From positions 8,291,817-8,355,816 of the forward strand of contig OY718804.1 of assembly GCA_963070105.1 (NCBI GenBank): a stretch of 64,000 nucleotides of DNA, given 5' to 3'. This DNA comes from Litomosoides sigmodontis (Eukaryota; Nematoda; Chromadorea; Rhabditida; Onchocercidae). The notes under the pieces were generated by a model, which was given only the letters and a program-made list of their open reading frames with translations, was not told where the DNA came from and searched no databases. Made by a program: the position numbers and the translations under genes. Below are positions 39,311-63,700 of this stretch, piece after piece (the stretch's first letter is position 1; the number at the start of each line of letters is the position of its first letter).

Positions 39311-42300
39311 ATGAAGTGGTTTGAGGGTGGAATAACTGAAGCAATTGCCTTAAGTCGCCAACAAAATGCGCTCTTCATTGTCAATATTCAACAGCCACCG
39401 GGTAAGCGAATCATCAGCTATCATTCATGCTTGACTTCATGCTTGAAACTGATATCGGTAGTACTGCGAAGAAACTGAGGATGCGTTTTTTCGAAAAAGA
39501 TACTATGTTGTAGAAAAAAAGCAGGTACGGGGTTTTTTTTACACATTTTACCGTTGCGATCGGTTGAACCTACTTTGTTTTTGTTGACAGCAGTACCAAT
39601 GGAGAATAAATTAGCATGGCGATATGAAATTTTAATCTGGAACACAATTTCATAATAACCTATTTCAGAGATTAAAGATGAACAAAGTATTCGAATGACG
39701 CAGTTATGGGACAGTATTGATAACAACATTTGCCAGCCAGCTTTAGTCGGCATACGTATTTTCCAAGGGACCGAAACGGCAAAACAGTTTGCCCAGATCT
39801 GTTGGTTTTCTTTTTGCATTTACATTATTAAGGTTGTTCATGCCGAAATGTAGTGCATTTCTTGATATGGCATACATTATTTTGATTGTTTATAAGTTTC
39901 CTTGAGAGAGGTGTAATTAACATTGTTTAACTATTTAAGCTAATTCATACATTAATATTCAACTTCATGATATTGGCTTAGATGCCGTATTGAGAAAGTT
40001 TATAACTAATTTGGCTTTAGATCCTGTCTTAATTGTGCCAGCATCATATATTATTGATTTGAAAGGAAAGCCTCTAGATGTTATCACAATTACTGAAGAA
40101 ATGAATGAAGATATATTCGCACAAAGACTTAAGATTGCTATGGAGGCAAGTAGTTTTCACGACCAAAAATTCCAAAAACCAATGTTTTTTACTTAAACTC
40201 AAGTACTTACTACGAATTCGATATCATTTTTGTATTGATTCACTTCCACCAATTTCACTTATTATTCATTTGCCAAAAAATTTGTGAGGATCTTATTTTA
40301 GTTATGATGTTACGTAGTCCATGAAATCAGGTGCGTCTAAGGCTAAATTCAGTGTTTCAAACTACAGGTTTTAAACACCGCCCACCAGGCTTCTTCGTCC
40401 ACACTAACTGCAGCTAGTAAAACAGACGGAGAAGAGACAAAACGGGAAGGATCTATAACTGTCAGTGTGGAAGAAAAGGCAAAGAGGTAGTTCTTAATTA
40501 GCAAAGTGTGTTCACTTAATTTAAAAGTGAAATACGTATAAGAAATTTCGAGGTGAGACTTTTTATGAAAAAAGACTTTGAATTACTTATTTATATTTGG
40601 CCCATGAGGCTTTAGGCTTTTTTAGAGCACGTAAACTGCTTGAAAAAAAACATGAAAGAGATGAAACTATGAAGAAAAATGAGGAAAATCAGAAAGAAAT
40701 CGAGAGAAGAAATTTGGGCAAATTAGCGGGAGAAGCCAAAGTTGGTGACAAGCTCGAGTTTTTTGTTTGCACTTTCTTTTTGCATAATTTTATATTCGTT
40801 CAAACTTCCTGTTCATTTCAAGTTTTGTTACTAATTCAAACAACGTTTTTACTGCCTTTGGTGATAAATTACATTCTTATATGTTAAAGGCATCACGTGA
40901 GGAACGCGAGAGACGCGAGGTGATGGAACGAAAGAATCGCGAAAAACGTGAGCAGGAAGCGTATCTAAAGAAACTTCGTGAGCAGATTAAGGCAGATAAG
41001 TAAGTGTATGAAGTAAATTAAGAAAAAGATGATAAACAGTTTTTATTTTGAAAGCTGTGATAACTTTTTTAAATAGTCATTAAAGTAGTTAACAAAAGTT
41101 GTTGACAAGTAAGAAATTTGTTAACATTTTTAGAGAAGAACGAATGAATGGAATGTTAGGCAATGTTGTGGCGCACCAGCAGAAAGCAAAGTCTTCTGAG
41201 CATCAGACTGCAATGCAATCTTCAAACAGGTATTTCATTACAGTGAGTGAGTTAAATAGTTACGTGATAATACGGTGTCCCTTTTACCGTTTACTATTTA
41301 CAACCATGTCTAGCGTTAATATGAGGCATGATGCTATGGATTCCTACCCAGCAGGATGTGATGCTTGAAATGTTTAGATATTCACTTCGCTATTCCTAAG
41401 ATTTTCATTCAGTGAGAGCACAGAAATATCTGTTTCCTCTTGCTCCTTTTAATTTTGCTTACGTTATACTTTGGTTTTAAGTGCTGGATGTCGCATTCAG
41501 TGCAAATTTGCTGATGGCTCCACTTTGGTTCATCAATTTGCCTCCACAGATATCTTTTCTCAGCTTATAGAAGCAATCAAGAAGGTATGATTGTTGATCT
41601 TTTTAGCAATGGAGAACGTTATGTTGATTTAAATAATATAGCTCCGCATGAGTCTTGCATCTTCAGCTGATTTTTCATGTTCTTTTATTTCAGGATGGAC
41701 GTCAAGGTGATGACTTTTATGTAGTGCAAATGTATCCAAGGCGAGAGTTTCCTGATATCACGCAAACATTTGCTGATTTGGGTTTAACGCCATCCGCGAC
41801 TGTCCTCGTATTTTCTGTAAATTTCTACTCATCCGTCACATGTATTTTCTATTGTTACGTCTAGGCGAAAAATGTTGTCAGGGACATCAAAATTTAAATA
41901 GTTCAAATTAACGCCCCACTTTTCGGCGGCACTGCTTTTGTAACTTTTGGGTAACACAAACAAATATTCTTATTTGAAGTTCAAGAAAATTTTTGGCAAA
42001 TTTCACCGGCATTTTTCTCTAGTCAATTCTGCCATAATTTCAGCTATCATTAATCTTAACTTTTTTTGATGGTTTCACTGAATATGAATAAATCACTGCT
42101 TTAGAAACGCAAGCGAACAGTGACTACTTATGGTGGTTCCAGATGGATTGTATTACTACAGTATGCTATTGTAGCTCCATTTCAAGCTTTATATCGTATC
42201 CTGCTTTATATGGTTGGTTATAATGGTCCTGCATCACCGCCGGCCGAAACAACTGAATCCAACATTCCTACCGCTGTACCAAGCAAAGCTCGCAAGTCAA

Positions 42301-42562
42301 AAGGAAGTAGTGAACATCACCATGACCGTGCTAGAAATGTAAGAACAAATCAAATCTTCTCAATGGAGTTTGGGTTGTTCAGTTTCAAACGATGTTTGTC
42401 ATAAATGCATATAATTTCTTCAAAATAAAAGCAAAAACTTTTGAAATTTTGAAAAATAAATCTGTTTAGGAAGGCAATTTTCGAAGATTTCGCAACGAAG
42501 AGGATTCTTCACACTCAGATGACGAAGCCAGGTGGAATGGTAATTCAACTCAACAACTGTAA
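39311..42562 (+). CDS. ubxn-4: UBX domain-containing protein 4 (UBXN4/erasin)
   Basis: ER-membrane UBX protein that recruits p97/CDC-48 and promotes ER-associated degradation. Exons: 39311-39401, 39669-39800, 40021-40145, 40368-40486, 40626-40740, 40890-40999, 41134-41229, 41482-41584, 41694-41816, 42105-42338, 42470-42562. Total 1341 nt, 446 aa (human UBXN4 508). The N-terminal thioredoxin-like part begins MKWFEGGITEAIALSR and contains QIYPVLIVPASYIIDLKG. A charged coiled coil follows (about 195-290), then the UBX domain (CKFADGSTLVHQF to LTPSATVLVF) with MYPRREF where human has MFPRREF. Next come a hydrophobic hairpin (WIVLLQYAIVAPFQALYRIL) and the conserved C terminus WNGNSTQQL. Intron 3 has a GC donor (GAG|GCAAGT), needed to keep frame. 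The start follows family alignment and the acceptor at 39291. Head to head with MED1. Confidence 0.97.
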
Positions 42563-43427
42563 CGACTAATTTTTGAGTTCCTGTGATTTTATAGTATTTT
42601 GCCCATGTTTACTGTTACGTTAATTCATTCAAAACAGATGTGATCTTGTCATTTCATCCTGCGATATAAAACTTTCTGAGACTTCATGTAGTCCAGTGTC
42701 AACATTCGTTTTATTTCGGTCATTTTCAGTACAGCTAAATTCTGCACCGACGATTTAATGATTTACATGTGTTACCTCTGCGAAAGGAAAACATGAGTTT
42801 CTTTACACGCGTTGTGTCATAAGTAAAAGAAAATTCAGAGACCACTGAGTAACTGAAAATCAGTAAAAAAAAAAACAAGAAGGGTAGTGCAAGAATAAAA
42901 TAGAATATATAAAAAATGGGGAAATGAAATTTTTCCCTCGAAATAAGAATGGCAGTATTGCACTCATTTACTAAATGTACAACAAACATGGTGAAACTTA
43001 TCCAAACCTTGGATGAAAACAAAAATTTCATGGTAAGTGATGGGATATTTATGAACGCTCAAAATGTTTTTTGTATCGTAAAGTTTATCTTACAATTCAT
43101 TTCGACTTGCCTTTCTTTCAAACCCTCGGAATAAATTGCGTTTTAATGAAATTTTTGTACTTGTTCATCTGTTCATGTTCATCTCCCTTTCATAGCTTTC
43201 ATGTTAGTAGTAAGTGAGAAGTGAAGTAAACATATTCAGTACTACCACTACTGTATACTTGTAAGTAATACGTTGGTAAGTACTTACTAAGTAGAAGTAT
43301 TAGTTAGACAGTAGCAGTGATGTAGTAGTGGTAGTAGTAAGTAGTAGCCGTGTTTTCCCCCAACTGTTATACATCGCTCTATATTACACTGACCTGATTG
43401 CACCACATTAGTAGTAGTAGATAGAAG

Positions 43428-43459
<32 letters not shown>

Positions 43460-43735
43460 GACACAGACATTTTTTGATGAGAAATACCAGCGTGTGAGTG
43501 TTAGGGTGCGTGTGCGTGTGTGTCTGTGACAGCTGGGAGGGTGGTGCCGTCTGCCGGCGATCAGCTGGAAGGACCAGTAGAACGGGCAGAGTACCGTATG
43601 GGAAGACGTAGCATCGCCGCCGCCATTCCATTCATAGACAGAGAGATAGATGTGTGGACGAATAGATGGCACTCCATTGTGCTCCCTCCTCTAATTTTTC
43701 TTAAAATTCTCGCCGCGCCGTGTATGTGTCTATGC

Positions 43736-43766
<31 letters not shown>

Positions 43767-44483
43767 CGTGCATGCGTGTACGTGTGCGTACGTGCATGTG
43801 TGCACGTGTGTGTGTACGTATGACTGTGTGTGCGTCTTTTTTTTACGACATTTTCTTTCTCACTTTTATCACATATGCACACACACACACACATACACGC
43901 ATACGTACACACATGTGTACATTTACATATAAATTTTTCTCACTTTCTACGTTGTTTAAGCACTTAGCATAGATTGTATAGCATTCATTCGTAACGGAAA
44001 ATTTATTCTCATTTTTGAAAATTAGAAAATTTTCAAATAAATTTTAAAAATTTGTTAAACGACACTTTTTTCCCCGTAATCATTGAACAGTTAGATTACA
44101 TTACATTCGTTATCATTTGAATATATATGGCTTACCTCGTATGATAGCCTGGAATGCTATATTCTATCCTTCAAATGAACGGTGGCAATTTCATCGAATT
44201 CTATGCGATAGGTAGTTTAAAAGGATTAAAATTCGTTAATAATTTACTGATTGGAACGTCAAGTGGTCAGTGATATGGAATGATCAAAGCTCAATACGTA
44301 AAAGCAATTTGGTGTAATTAAAAAAAAATTTCCACCCATCATCATCTAAAACGTAAATAACTTATCTGCTTTTTAATTCGTCATATAAAGTGTTCCTAAC
44401 GTGTGTGACGTATGTTCGTGCTCTCATGCGAGTAATTTTAAATGATAAGCTTGAAAACGCCTTTATTGATTTCTTTGTTATTC
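42563..44483. other. UBXN4 3' flank and spacer to AP-4
   Basis: An AATAAA at 42894-42899, about 330 bp after the UBXN4 stop codon, is a possible polyadenylation signal. Beyond it lie short AGT-type repeats (about 43310-43350) and the CA/GT arrays described separately. No gene is seen. Confidence 0.5.
43427..43917. repeat. CA/GT dinucleotide arrays in opposed orientations
   Basis: (CA)n at about 43428-43455 is followed by GT-rich sequence at 43503-43530. (GT)n with GC variants at about 43733-43835 is followed by (CA)n at 43876-43893 and CA-rich sequence to 43917. Opposed CA and GT tracts can pair into long imperfect hairpins. The open frames across them are repeat artefacts. Confidence 0.85.
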
Positions 44484-44485
44484 AG
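44484..44485 (+). other. 3' splice acceptor upstream of the AP-4 start
   Basis: TTTGTTATTCAG ends 45 nt before the ATG at 44531. It is a candidate spliced-leader acceptor marking the 5' end of the AP-4 mRNA. Confidence 0.4.
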
Positions 44486-44530
44486 TGGGAGAAAAGGCGA
44501 GGAGAGGGAAGGAAAAGAGGAGAAGAGAAA

Positions 44531-49789
<5,259 letters not shown>

Positions 49790-51229
49790 AGGGTGGTGTG
49801 TCGAATGATGTGTGCTTGAATGGATCTCGTCGAATTTTTCATTTGTTTTTGAATTTTTTTTCTTCGTCCAGGGAAGAATCCTCAATTTTATTCACTTCGG
49901 TGAGCTTTTTTGATTGCGCTGCCCGGACATAGATCTATAATTGCCTCTTGCTGTTGGGAATTATATTATTTTTTATTCTATTGCTCCGTTACATTACTTA
50001 GTTTTGTCGGTTGGATTTATTTATCATTGAGCTTTTGAACTATTGCATTTCAAGTTACACTATTTATAATATTTATTTTGTCATTTGTAAGTAATTTTAG
50101 ATTTTTGGATAATTTTACTCGGTGTGCGGTACTGAAAGCCCGAATAATTTCGGTAATTCAGGCTGGAATTAATTTTTGCAAGCTCTTCACTATAATCTGT
50201 TGTGGAACATGCACTTTATTACATGGATTGGCATTAATTGCATACATTATTAAGTGACCCGGTGGTAGAGGTATCTTTTTTCGGTTATTTTTGGACTGAA
50301 TGCGCTGGTCCTTTGCATTTCTTCCTTTTGTCATTTGAGGGTTTCGCTTTGTAAGGGTTTTTTTCTCTTTGCTGCTGATATGCTTTTCAAAGATTTATTG
50401 TTTATTAATGCGAAATTTTTGCGTGTTTCAAGAATTTCAAGTCATTCTACGCGATGTAACTAAGCCGAAGTGTTGTTGCTAGTGCTATTACTGTCACGGC
50501 TTCTGTGACTTTTTATCAATAACCATCATTTTAACTACCATGTTTTTGTTTTATTTATTGTGTTATTAACTGTTAAAGCACTCAAATTAAATTCATTTCA
50601 ATCAAGATCACTTTCATGCTGTTTTGTTCTTGCATTAAATGTTTCTATATGGCTTGTTGTTTAGCCAAAATTTCCACACTCTCATTCATCGATTTGTTCG
50701 GAATTTCAATCGTTTGAATTTATTAAATTTTTAAGAATTTTAGAGGAAAATATGTGCAAGTGTTTTGTTTTTAAACTTCGTTTATCTTTTGGTTAAATTC
50801 ATAACTTATGACGGTATTTTGCTGTATTCGGTTCAAGAAAAGTTTTATCTTGGTTTTTATTGCTATTGCATTGTGGAACTGGAATGACTTAACGCTTCGG
50901 GCAATTTCTCATCAGAATCACTGTATTATTAATGAATCAAAGTTACAGGAATAGTTCTTCACTTTCATTCATTTTTGTAATGTGTTTACATTGCTAGAAG
51001 GTTGTGTACTGATAGTAATGGAATAGTTGAATTGACGACAGATAGTTGCCAAGGAATGGATTCATTACTAGAGATATCAATTGCTTCATCCTCTCTGAAG
51101 CAATTGATGCCCAGCAATGAATCAGAGAGGATGAATTTCGTTCGCATCACTTTGAAAATAAGCGGCATTTGGCGCAAGTTACTATGCTTCTATTAAGTGA
51201 TGTGGTATCGAAGTTTCGAAAGTGAAATG
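49790..51229. other. Convergent intergenic region between AP-4 and BBS7
   Basis: Both genes transcribe into this 1.44-kb interval, so it should contain two 3' UTRs facing each other. It is T-rich on the plus strand near AP-4. A minus-strand AATAAA (plus TTTATT near 50858) may serve BBS7. Contains the overlapping hairpins at 51076-51135. No coding exon is seen. Confidence 0.6.
51076..51135. repeat. Two overlapping, mutually exclusive perfect hairpins
   Basis: Hairpin A: ATCAATTGCTTCA (51076-51088) pairs with TGAAGCAATTGAT (51096-51108), a 13-bp stem with a 7-nt loop. Hairpin B: TTCATCCTCTCTGA (51085-51098) pairs with TCAGAGAGGATGAA (51122-51135), a 14-bp stem with a 23-nt loop. The 5' arm of B covers the end of A's first arm, A's loop and the start of A's second arm, so both cannot form at once. 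It lies 95-154 nt past the BBS7 stop codon on the minus strand, probably in its 3' UTR. Confidence 0.9.
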
Positions 51230-57026
<5,797 letters not shown>

Positions 57027-57063
57027 TTATGACAATTTTGCGGCGAAGCGTTGCTCTTCCTCC

Positions 57064-57065
57064 CT
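57064..57065 (-). other. 3' splice acceptor upstream of the BBS7 ATG
   Basis: On the minus strand ATTGTTTAG ends 37 nt before the first ATG (57026). It is the likely spliced-leader acceptor. The two adjacent ATGs (57026 and 57023) are both usable; other BBS7 proteins start MDL, favouring the second. Confidence 0.45.
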
Positions 57066-57260
57066 AAACAATGGCGCCTTTCGCTTTTGATGGTAAATTT
57101 TAAGTTTCAATGAATTCACTTTGAAATCGTCACACTTGCTACCTGCTACTATTGAAAAGATTAAATTGTCTGTTTAATTAGAAATTGAGTAAGCTGTTAT
57201 TGGTGGGAATAAATCATAAAAATGCCTACCTTCGATCAACAGAGCTGAGAGAATGAATGG

Positions 57261-57273
57261 GTTGCATAGCAAC
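57261..57273. promoter_or_regulatory. X-box-like (RFX/DAF-19) element upstream of BBS7
   Basis: GTTGCATAGCAAC, 235 bp before the BBS7 ATG, consists of two inverted half-sites (GTTGC and GCAAC). The nematode X-box is a 14-mer such as GTTNCCATRGNAAC, so this site matches if one C is missing from the centre. Ciliary genes including bbs genes normally carry an X-box within about 250 bp of the start. Confidence 0.45.
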
Positions 57274-60232
57274 GTTTCATTTCGGCATCGAAGTGATTTC
57301 AGAAAATAGTGAAATTTCAATGAGACACCTATCATAGGCGCACTGACAAATGACATCTTAAATTAAATTAGAGGCCTAGTAAAGTTGAAGACTGAAATGT
57401 GACTGCGCAATTTTGATAATTAAGAAAAGAGGAATTTATTTTTCTGTCACTTGGACGGCATCAATACATTGGATCTGTCATTGTTGGAAATCTTTCCTGT
57501 AATTCATTCCCTATTTTAATTCGACTTTGTCAAATGAACAGACAAAAATTCAATACTTTTTTGAATTTAACTTTTTTCTTTCAAATTTTCAATTTACTAA
57601 ATTAAAAAATTTCACTCAAAATTTGTCAATTTTTAAATATTTTCAAATAAAATTATGCATTTGTAAAATAAAATAATTTTTTAACATTTTAATACGTTTT
57701 AACGAAAGAAAAATTAATGAAAAAAAAATTTTGATATATTTTATTTTATTTTAATATTTTAATGAAAGAGAATGCTTATTGCGACTGAACGGAAAGTTAT
57801 CTGTGAGTTGAAAAGAATTTCAAATGTCATCTAGCAGTAGTAGTGGTAGTGGTAGTAGTAGTTGAAAGGGAAAGTTATTAGAATGAACGTTTTCAAAATA
57901 GGCCAACATCATCGGCTTACATTTATTATTTACTTGGCTAATTTCGTTCATTAGGGTTCTTTCATCATTTCCATATCTCTCTGTACTTCTCGCCGAGCTG
58001 TGGCTCATTTCTGACTATCAGATAGCTCAAGCAATCAATCAAATCAACTTCAGACATTTCAGAAACTAGCAATTCACTTCTTCAACCGAAAACTGCAAGT
58101 ATAAATTTTTTTTTTTTGAGGCTTTTTCACTTCCTCCGGCGCATCCATCCCTTCATTGCTCCTTTCACTCTCCGCGTATTACCACCTCTGCAAGTAATGG
58201 TTGTTGTTTTGATTGTGACCGCACCGCTCGAATTTTTCTATTGGTGGTTCGGCTACGCAATTCATCACCAATACCTTTCGGGTGTCTGCAAGTGTAAGTT
58301 AAGCTAATTGGAGTTCATTGCTACAAACTTGAATATTTCTGGAATATCTGTTAAAACTATTTTACCATTCAAATTTAGTTTTTAAAATTTCCTAAATGTC
58401 ATGTTGATTTTATCGTTGAATTAAAAAAAAAACCACTCAAAGAAGTGTTAAATTAGAGCGTTACGATGAGGTGACAAATTTCGAGTGATGAAATCGCGTG
58501 AAGAGTATTATGACGCATCAACAGATATTGAAATTAGTTGAAACGTAAATGACGTAAACTAGTGACGCGATATTAATTTATATATATATATTGAATAAGT
58601 AAAGGTAAATGGAAAAATAAAATTTTTCCATTTAAAATAAAAGCAATGTACAATTATGTTTTAAATGAAATGGATCTTTTTCATGTTTATTTTTCACGTA
58701 TCATTTATCATTCAAAAGCACACACACACATACGTGCGTGTCAGTTAATTGACTGTAATGAATTAAATGTTGTCAGTTAAGTGTAATTAATTATCTGTTC
58801 GTATTGTACGGCATCCATTGAACTGAACTGAATTGAATTGAATTTGATTGGAGCGCTGCGTTACACGAAGAGTAAACAATGAGAAAGCAGTTGGCTTTGA
58901 ATGTATTTTTCCTCAAACACAACGGGGAAACACACGTAATTTGCAGTTTTTTCTTTTCCCCTCAACAAGCAGTTGTTTCGCAAATGCACGCAATTGATAA
59001 CTTACTCCTTTCGTTTTCGAGTTAATCTATTCCATTTCACCCCATTCGTAATTTCCAACTTTCACTCACATTTTAATTATTCCATTTTATGGCGCATTTC
59101 AATTCTTGCCCTTTCATGTCTGAAATGCAATATGTTGTTGCTAAATTTTTGCAATCAGTCAGTAATTCACTGATTAATCAGTAATCAGTAATTTCAATTT
59201 TTTTTTGATATTTTAACTAATTCAGCAGCATTCATTTAGTTAGGAGGAAAATTAAATTGTACTATTTCTTTCTTTCATTTTAATACATTACATTCGTTGA
59301 CTGAATTCAATCTTTCACTCCTTCCTTCCACTCTTTTCCCTCTCTTCTCGCTCTGTCTCTCTCGTTTTTTTCTTAAAAAAGGAGCTGATTCATTCATAAG
59401 TTGTATTCGAAACGAATTGAAAATTTCAACAAATGTTAAAAAGATATGCTAGCATAGTTGCGAGGACAGTTTTGATTTTTGTTTGCAATATAAAAGAATG
59501 AATTTACAGTGAAGTTATTTTCATCTTGTTGTTTACATTTTAAAATAATTGAACAAAATAAAAGAAAAGAAGAAAGGAAGGAGGGGAATAATTAAATGGA
59601 AAGAAATGAGTGAGTGCGACATCTCAGTGCGGCAGGGAAAAAGGACGGAGGAAATCGAATTAATTTCAAAAAAAAAAAGGTTTCAATTTCAGTTGTTTTG
59701 GAATGATTCCCAGGAGAGATAAGACTTTTATTTTTACAGCCTTATGAAATTATATGATAAATATGGCAAGTGACTATTTTATATTACATCCTTTTCTCAA
59801 CTTCAACCCTAATTTACCACTATTTTTGTTAATTAATTAAAATTTTGAAGTTAAAAATTTTCCTTTCATATTTTTCGTAAGTTTTATTAATTCCCATATT
59901 TTTCACTTCTTTTTCCACCCCACCCTATTGTTTACTTCATTAAAATTAATTACAAGGTGTGTGTGTGTGTGTGTGTGTGCGTATTTCTTGAAAATAAAAT
60001 GAAAAAATTGAAATCTTTTATGCAAGGAAAAAAACGATAATTTTCTGATATAAATTTTTATTTGCAAATTATTGTAATTGATATTTTCCCTTTTATCTTC
60101 CTTTGCTGAATCCATCGGTCTATTATTATTGGCTGATCGTCAAAGTGATCTCGTTGTTATCAGTTATCAGTGACAGTGACGTTTATTGATAATCCCATCA
60201 ATAATCTTTAAGACATATAATCCTTAACACAA
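57274..60232. other. AT-rich spacer upstream of BBS7
   Basis: No convincing gene. Contains a short AGT/GGT run at about 57832-57863, an (AT)n run near 58578, a cluster of CAGTAAT/ATTACTG motifs at 59156-59190, a (GT)n run at about 59957-59980, and three GATA-type motifs at about 60157-60196 just before the (ACT)n array. A plus-strand frame at 58116-58307 encodes hydrophobic residues but starts at TTG and has no splice or domain support. Confidence 0.45.
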
Positions 60233-60745
<513 letters not shown>

Positions 60746-63700
60746 GGTACTAGCACTACTACTGTTACTAATAATATGAATTAGGAGGGACAGCATGGTA
60801 GATGATATCAAGTAGGTGGTGGATGAACAAGTGAATTGTTTTTTAGAAGTGGAATTTAGAGAGTGCAGGACTGGAAAAAGGTACCGCTGCTATGATCGAT
60901 GATCCTTGTACATACGTACAAGGGGAGTGGACAAGCGAAATGCTAAATTTTTCTTACCAAAATTGTGGCTAAATTCAATTGTCCATATTATTTCCATCCT
61001 ATGCTCTCTACAATTCTCTTTCTCCTCTTCCCTCCTGCCCTCCTTTTTGTCTCTTCTCAACTTTGAATGAAATTTGAACGTTTGATTACTTTATTGATTA
61101 GTTGATTATTCACTGATTTATCGATAAATTTTTTTTTGTTTTAAACAGCAGGAAATTTAATAGATTAATTCTTCTCCCAAAGCTTTTTCATGTGTCACTC
61201 GATGACGTCACATTTATTAACAACGAACGTTTTAATTTGCGTAAAAGGACGAAAGGATAAGCAATTATGTTGGGTTGTAATTTTCATCGAATACCTTAAT
61301 TTTTTTCAACAAAACAACTCATTTAGAGGAGATGACAGAAAAGGCTTAGTGTAAGCAATGAGAGTGCTAAGCGCTAAATACAATAGGAAAACAAATTTAT
61401 CAAATTACACTAATAATAAATTGAAATTGAATTTAGTAATTTTTTAGTATTAATTTTTTGTTATTAATTTTTTTTACTAATTTATTTATGAACTGTAGAA
61501 GGCTGGTTTTTTTAGATTTATTCTACAAACTTTTGACGAAAGGTGTCATTAAATTTAATGAACAAAAGTCAGTTGCTGAAAATTACGAAGTAACTTCGAC
61601 CTAAAGCATAGGAAAAGTGGTAGTTACAATTGGTCACACTAAAAATACCGCTTCAACAAGATTTCACTAAAATACGGTGACGCATTTCGAGGTATTTTTG
61701 AATATTCAATAAAGCATTGTTTGATGTCTTCCATTTCTCAAATCATAGCTTTCAGAGAATTTCGTTTGGAATGAAAGTTTTAATTTCTTTTTGATAAACA
61801 AATTGCCTCCTCGTTGTCTGCAAAGCAACCACAAAGCAATGAACATTTTTTTAATTTATTGGTTTATTAATTTGTCTAATTAATTACCATGTCTAATTAT
61901 TTCACAGTATTGAGGATATAATTTTTTTCCAATTTTTATGACTATTATCACTTCAATCGTTTTATGAAATTCATTCCACTACTAATAAAAGAATGCTCAA
62001 AATAACTGGCAATATATCTCGAAGCTAAATTTCGAACCATTAAAATTTTAAAATGAGAAGTTAATTAATGAGGAGTAAATCCTTATCACTCATTCCTTCT
62101 TTAAAATTCTTCTTTAATTTTCCGAATATTTTAGTTTCAATATGTTCTGTTGTAATTGCTAAAATGTTGAGGTGAAAAATAGAAGTGCAAAATTGAATCA
62201 TTTTCAGTCACATCGTTGTTGTCGTGTTTGTTAGCAATCTAAAATCTTTAAATTATAAATTAATTTTAACAAAATAAATTATAAAAACTTTTTGCGCTCG
62301 AACGATCAGCGATACATTGCAAATTTTTATCACTTTGTTTTTTATTTTTATTTTCAAGACGGAACATTTCAATCATTATGTTTGAGAATAGCAATATTTC
62401 AAAAATGAAATTTTAATTTTCCGCAAGACGGTGGAAATTTCAGAAGGCTTTCAGTGAGAAGTGAGGAAGGAAAAGGCTTACTGATAAAAAGTATAGGAAG
62501 CGGAAATGCGTAAAGTGAACGATGAAGTTGACGTTAAAATAGTAAGAGAAAAACAATGCCATTAATTTAATCGTTTGGTTTGGTTTTTTTTTGCCAAATT
62601 TTCTCTTTCATTCCATTCTCTTCAATTTTCATATAAAAGTTAAAATTATTTAATTTTCAAAAGTTTCTAAATATTTTCAATATTTATGAAGCCAAGAAAG
62701 TGTGAGAAGTCATGCGTTAGGGCCGCGTCGGGCTGTGTTTAAATTTTATTTAATTTATAAATATTTACATTACATCTGCACGTATGCATATAAATGTCTG
62801 GAAAAAGGTTTCCAATGTTTGTGAAGTTGAAAATAGGTTTTTCTGGGAGTGGTGTTTAGGCCTTTTCAGGCTGTCTAGGCTAAGGCTGGCTGATATGTTT
62901 TCTGGCCATATCAGAAGAACATTTCTCTCAGTGATCCTTTCTCCTCCCTTTCCCACTTTTCCGTCTCCTAATGAAATCGGTGGAAAATTGCGATTTGTTA
63001 AATGAATTTCACAAAAAGTTTTTGTGAGAGCCAATTTCCTATATTTCTGCGCAATGGACAATTCAAGTGGATGGGAAATTGATCTGATAATTTTATTTGA
63101 AATTTTTTTCATTTAATTTCTTTCCAATCATAAATTTCAGTAATTCATCAACGATATCATAGCAAATACTTGGCTCTCAGTGATATTTTTTTTTGAAATT
63201 AAAATTTGCACCGTGAGAAGCAAATATTTGAAATTATTAAATTACTCGAGAAAAAACCAAAGTAAAATATGATTTATTCAAATTTCTATCAGCGGCTCAT
63301 TTGCATATTTGACATTGACATATGCGAGTGTCCCATGCTCAGCAGTCGATAACTTCAAAAAAATACATATTGTCTTTCTTTTTTCAATTTTAATTCAAAT
63401 ACTAAAATTATTTTTGTTTTTTTACAATCCTTTCTTTTTGATTAAATTTATTTATCAATCTCAAGTTCATGCTTAGCCGTTTATCAATCATTTCTTTGAT
63501 CTTTTCCATTTTTGTTTACTTATTTTTTTTATTCCTATCATTTATGCAAATAAGTAGTGCTTGAGTGGATGTTTTTTTTTAAGGCCAAACACTTTAGAGC
63601 CTTTTATTTGCTCATTGGCTTATATCTTTCTAGACCTAACTTCTTTGGCTACTTGAAATTTCAGTAATTTCTCTTAGCGAACTCGAATTGCGCAGAAATT

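Noticed and set aside
51002..51196. Overlapping open frames on both strands at the hairpin locus
   Set aside because: Short, no domain, and explained by the inverted repeats; the region is downstream of the BBS7 stop codon.
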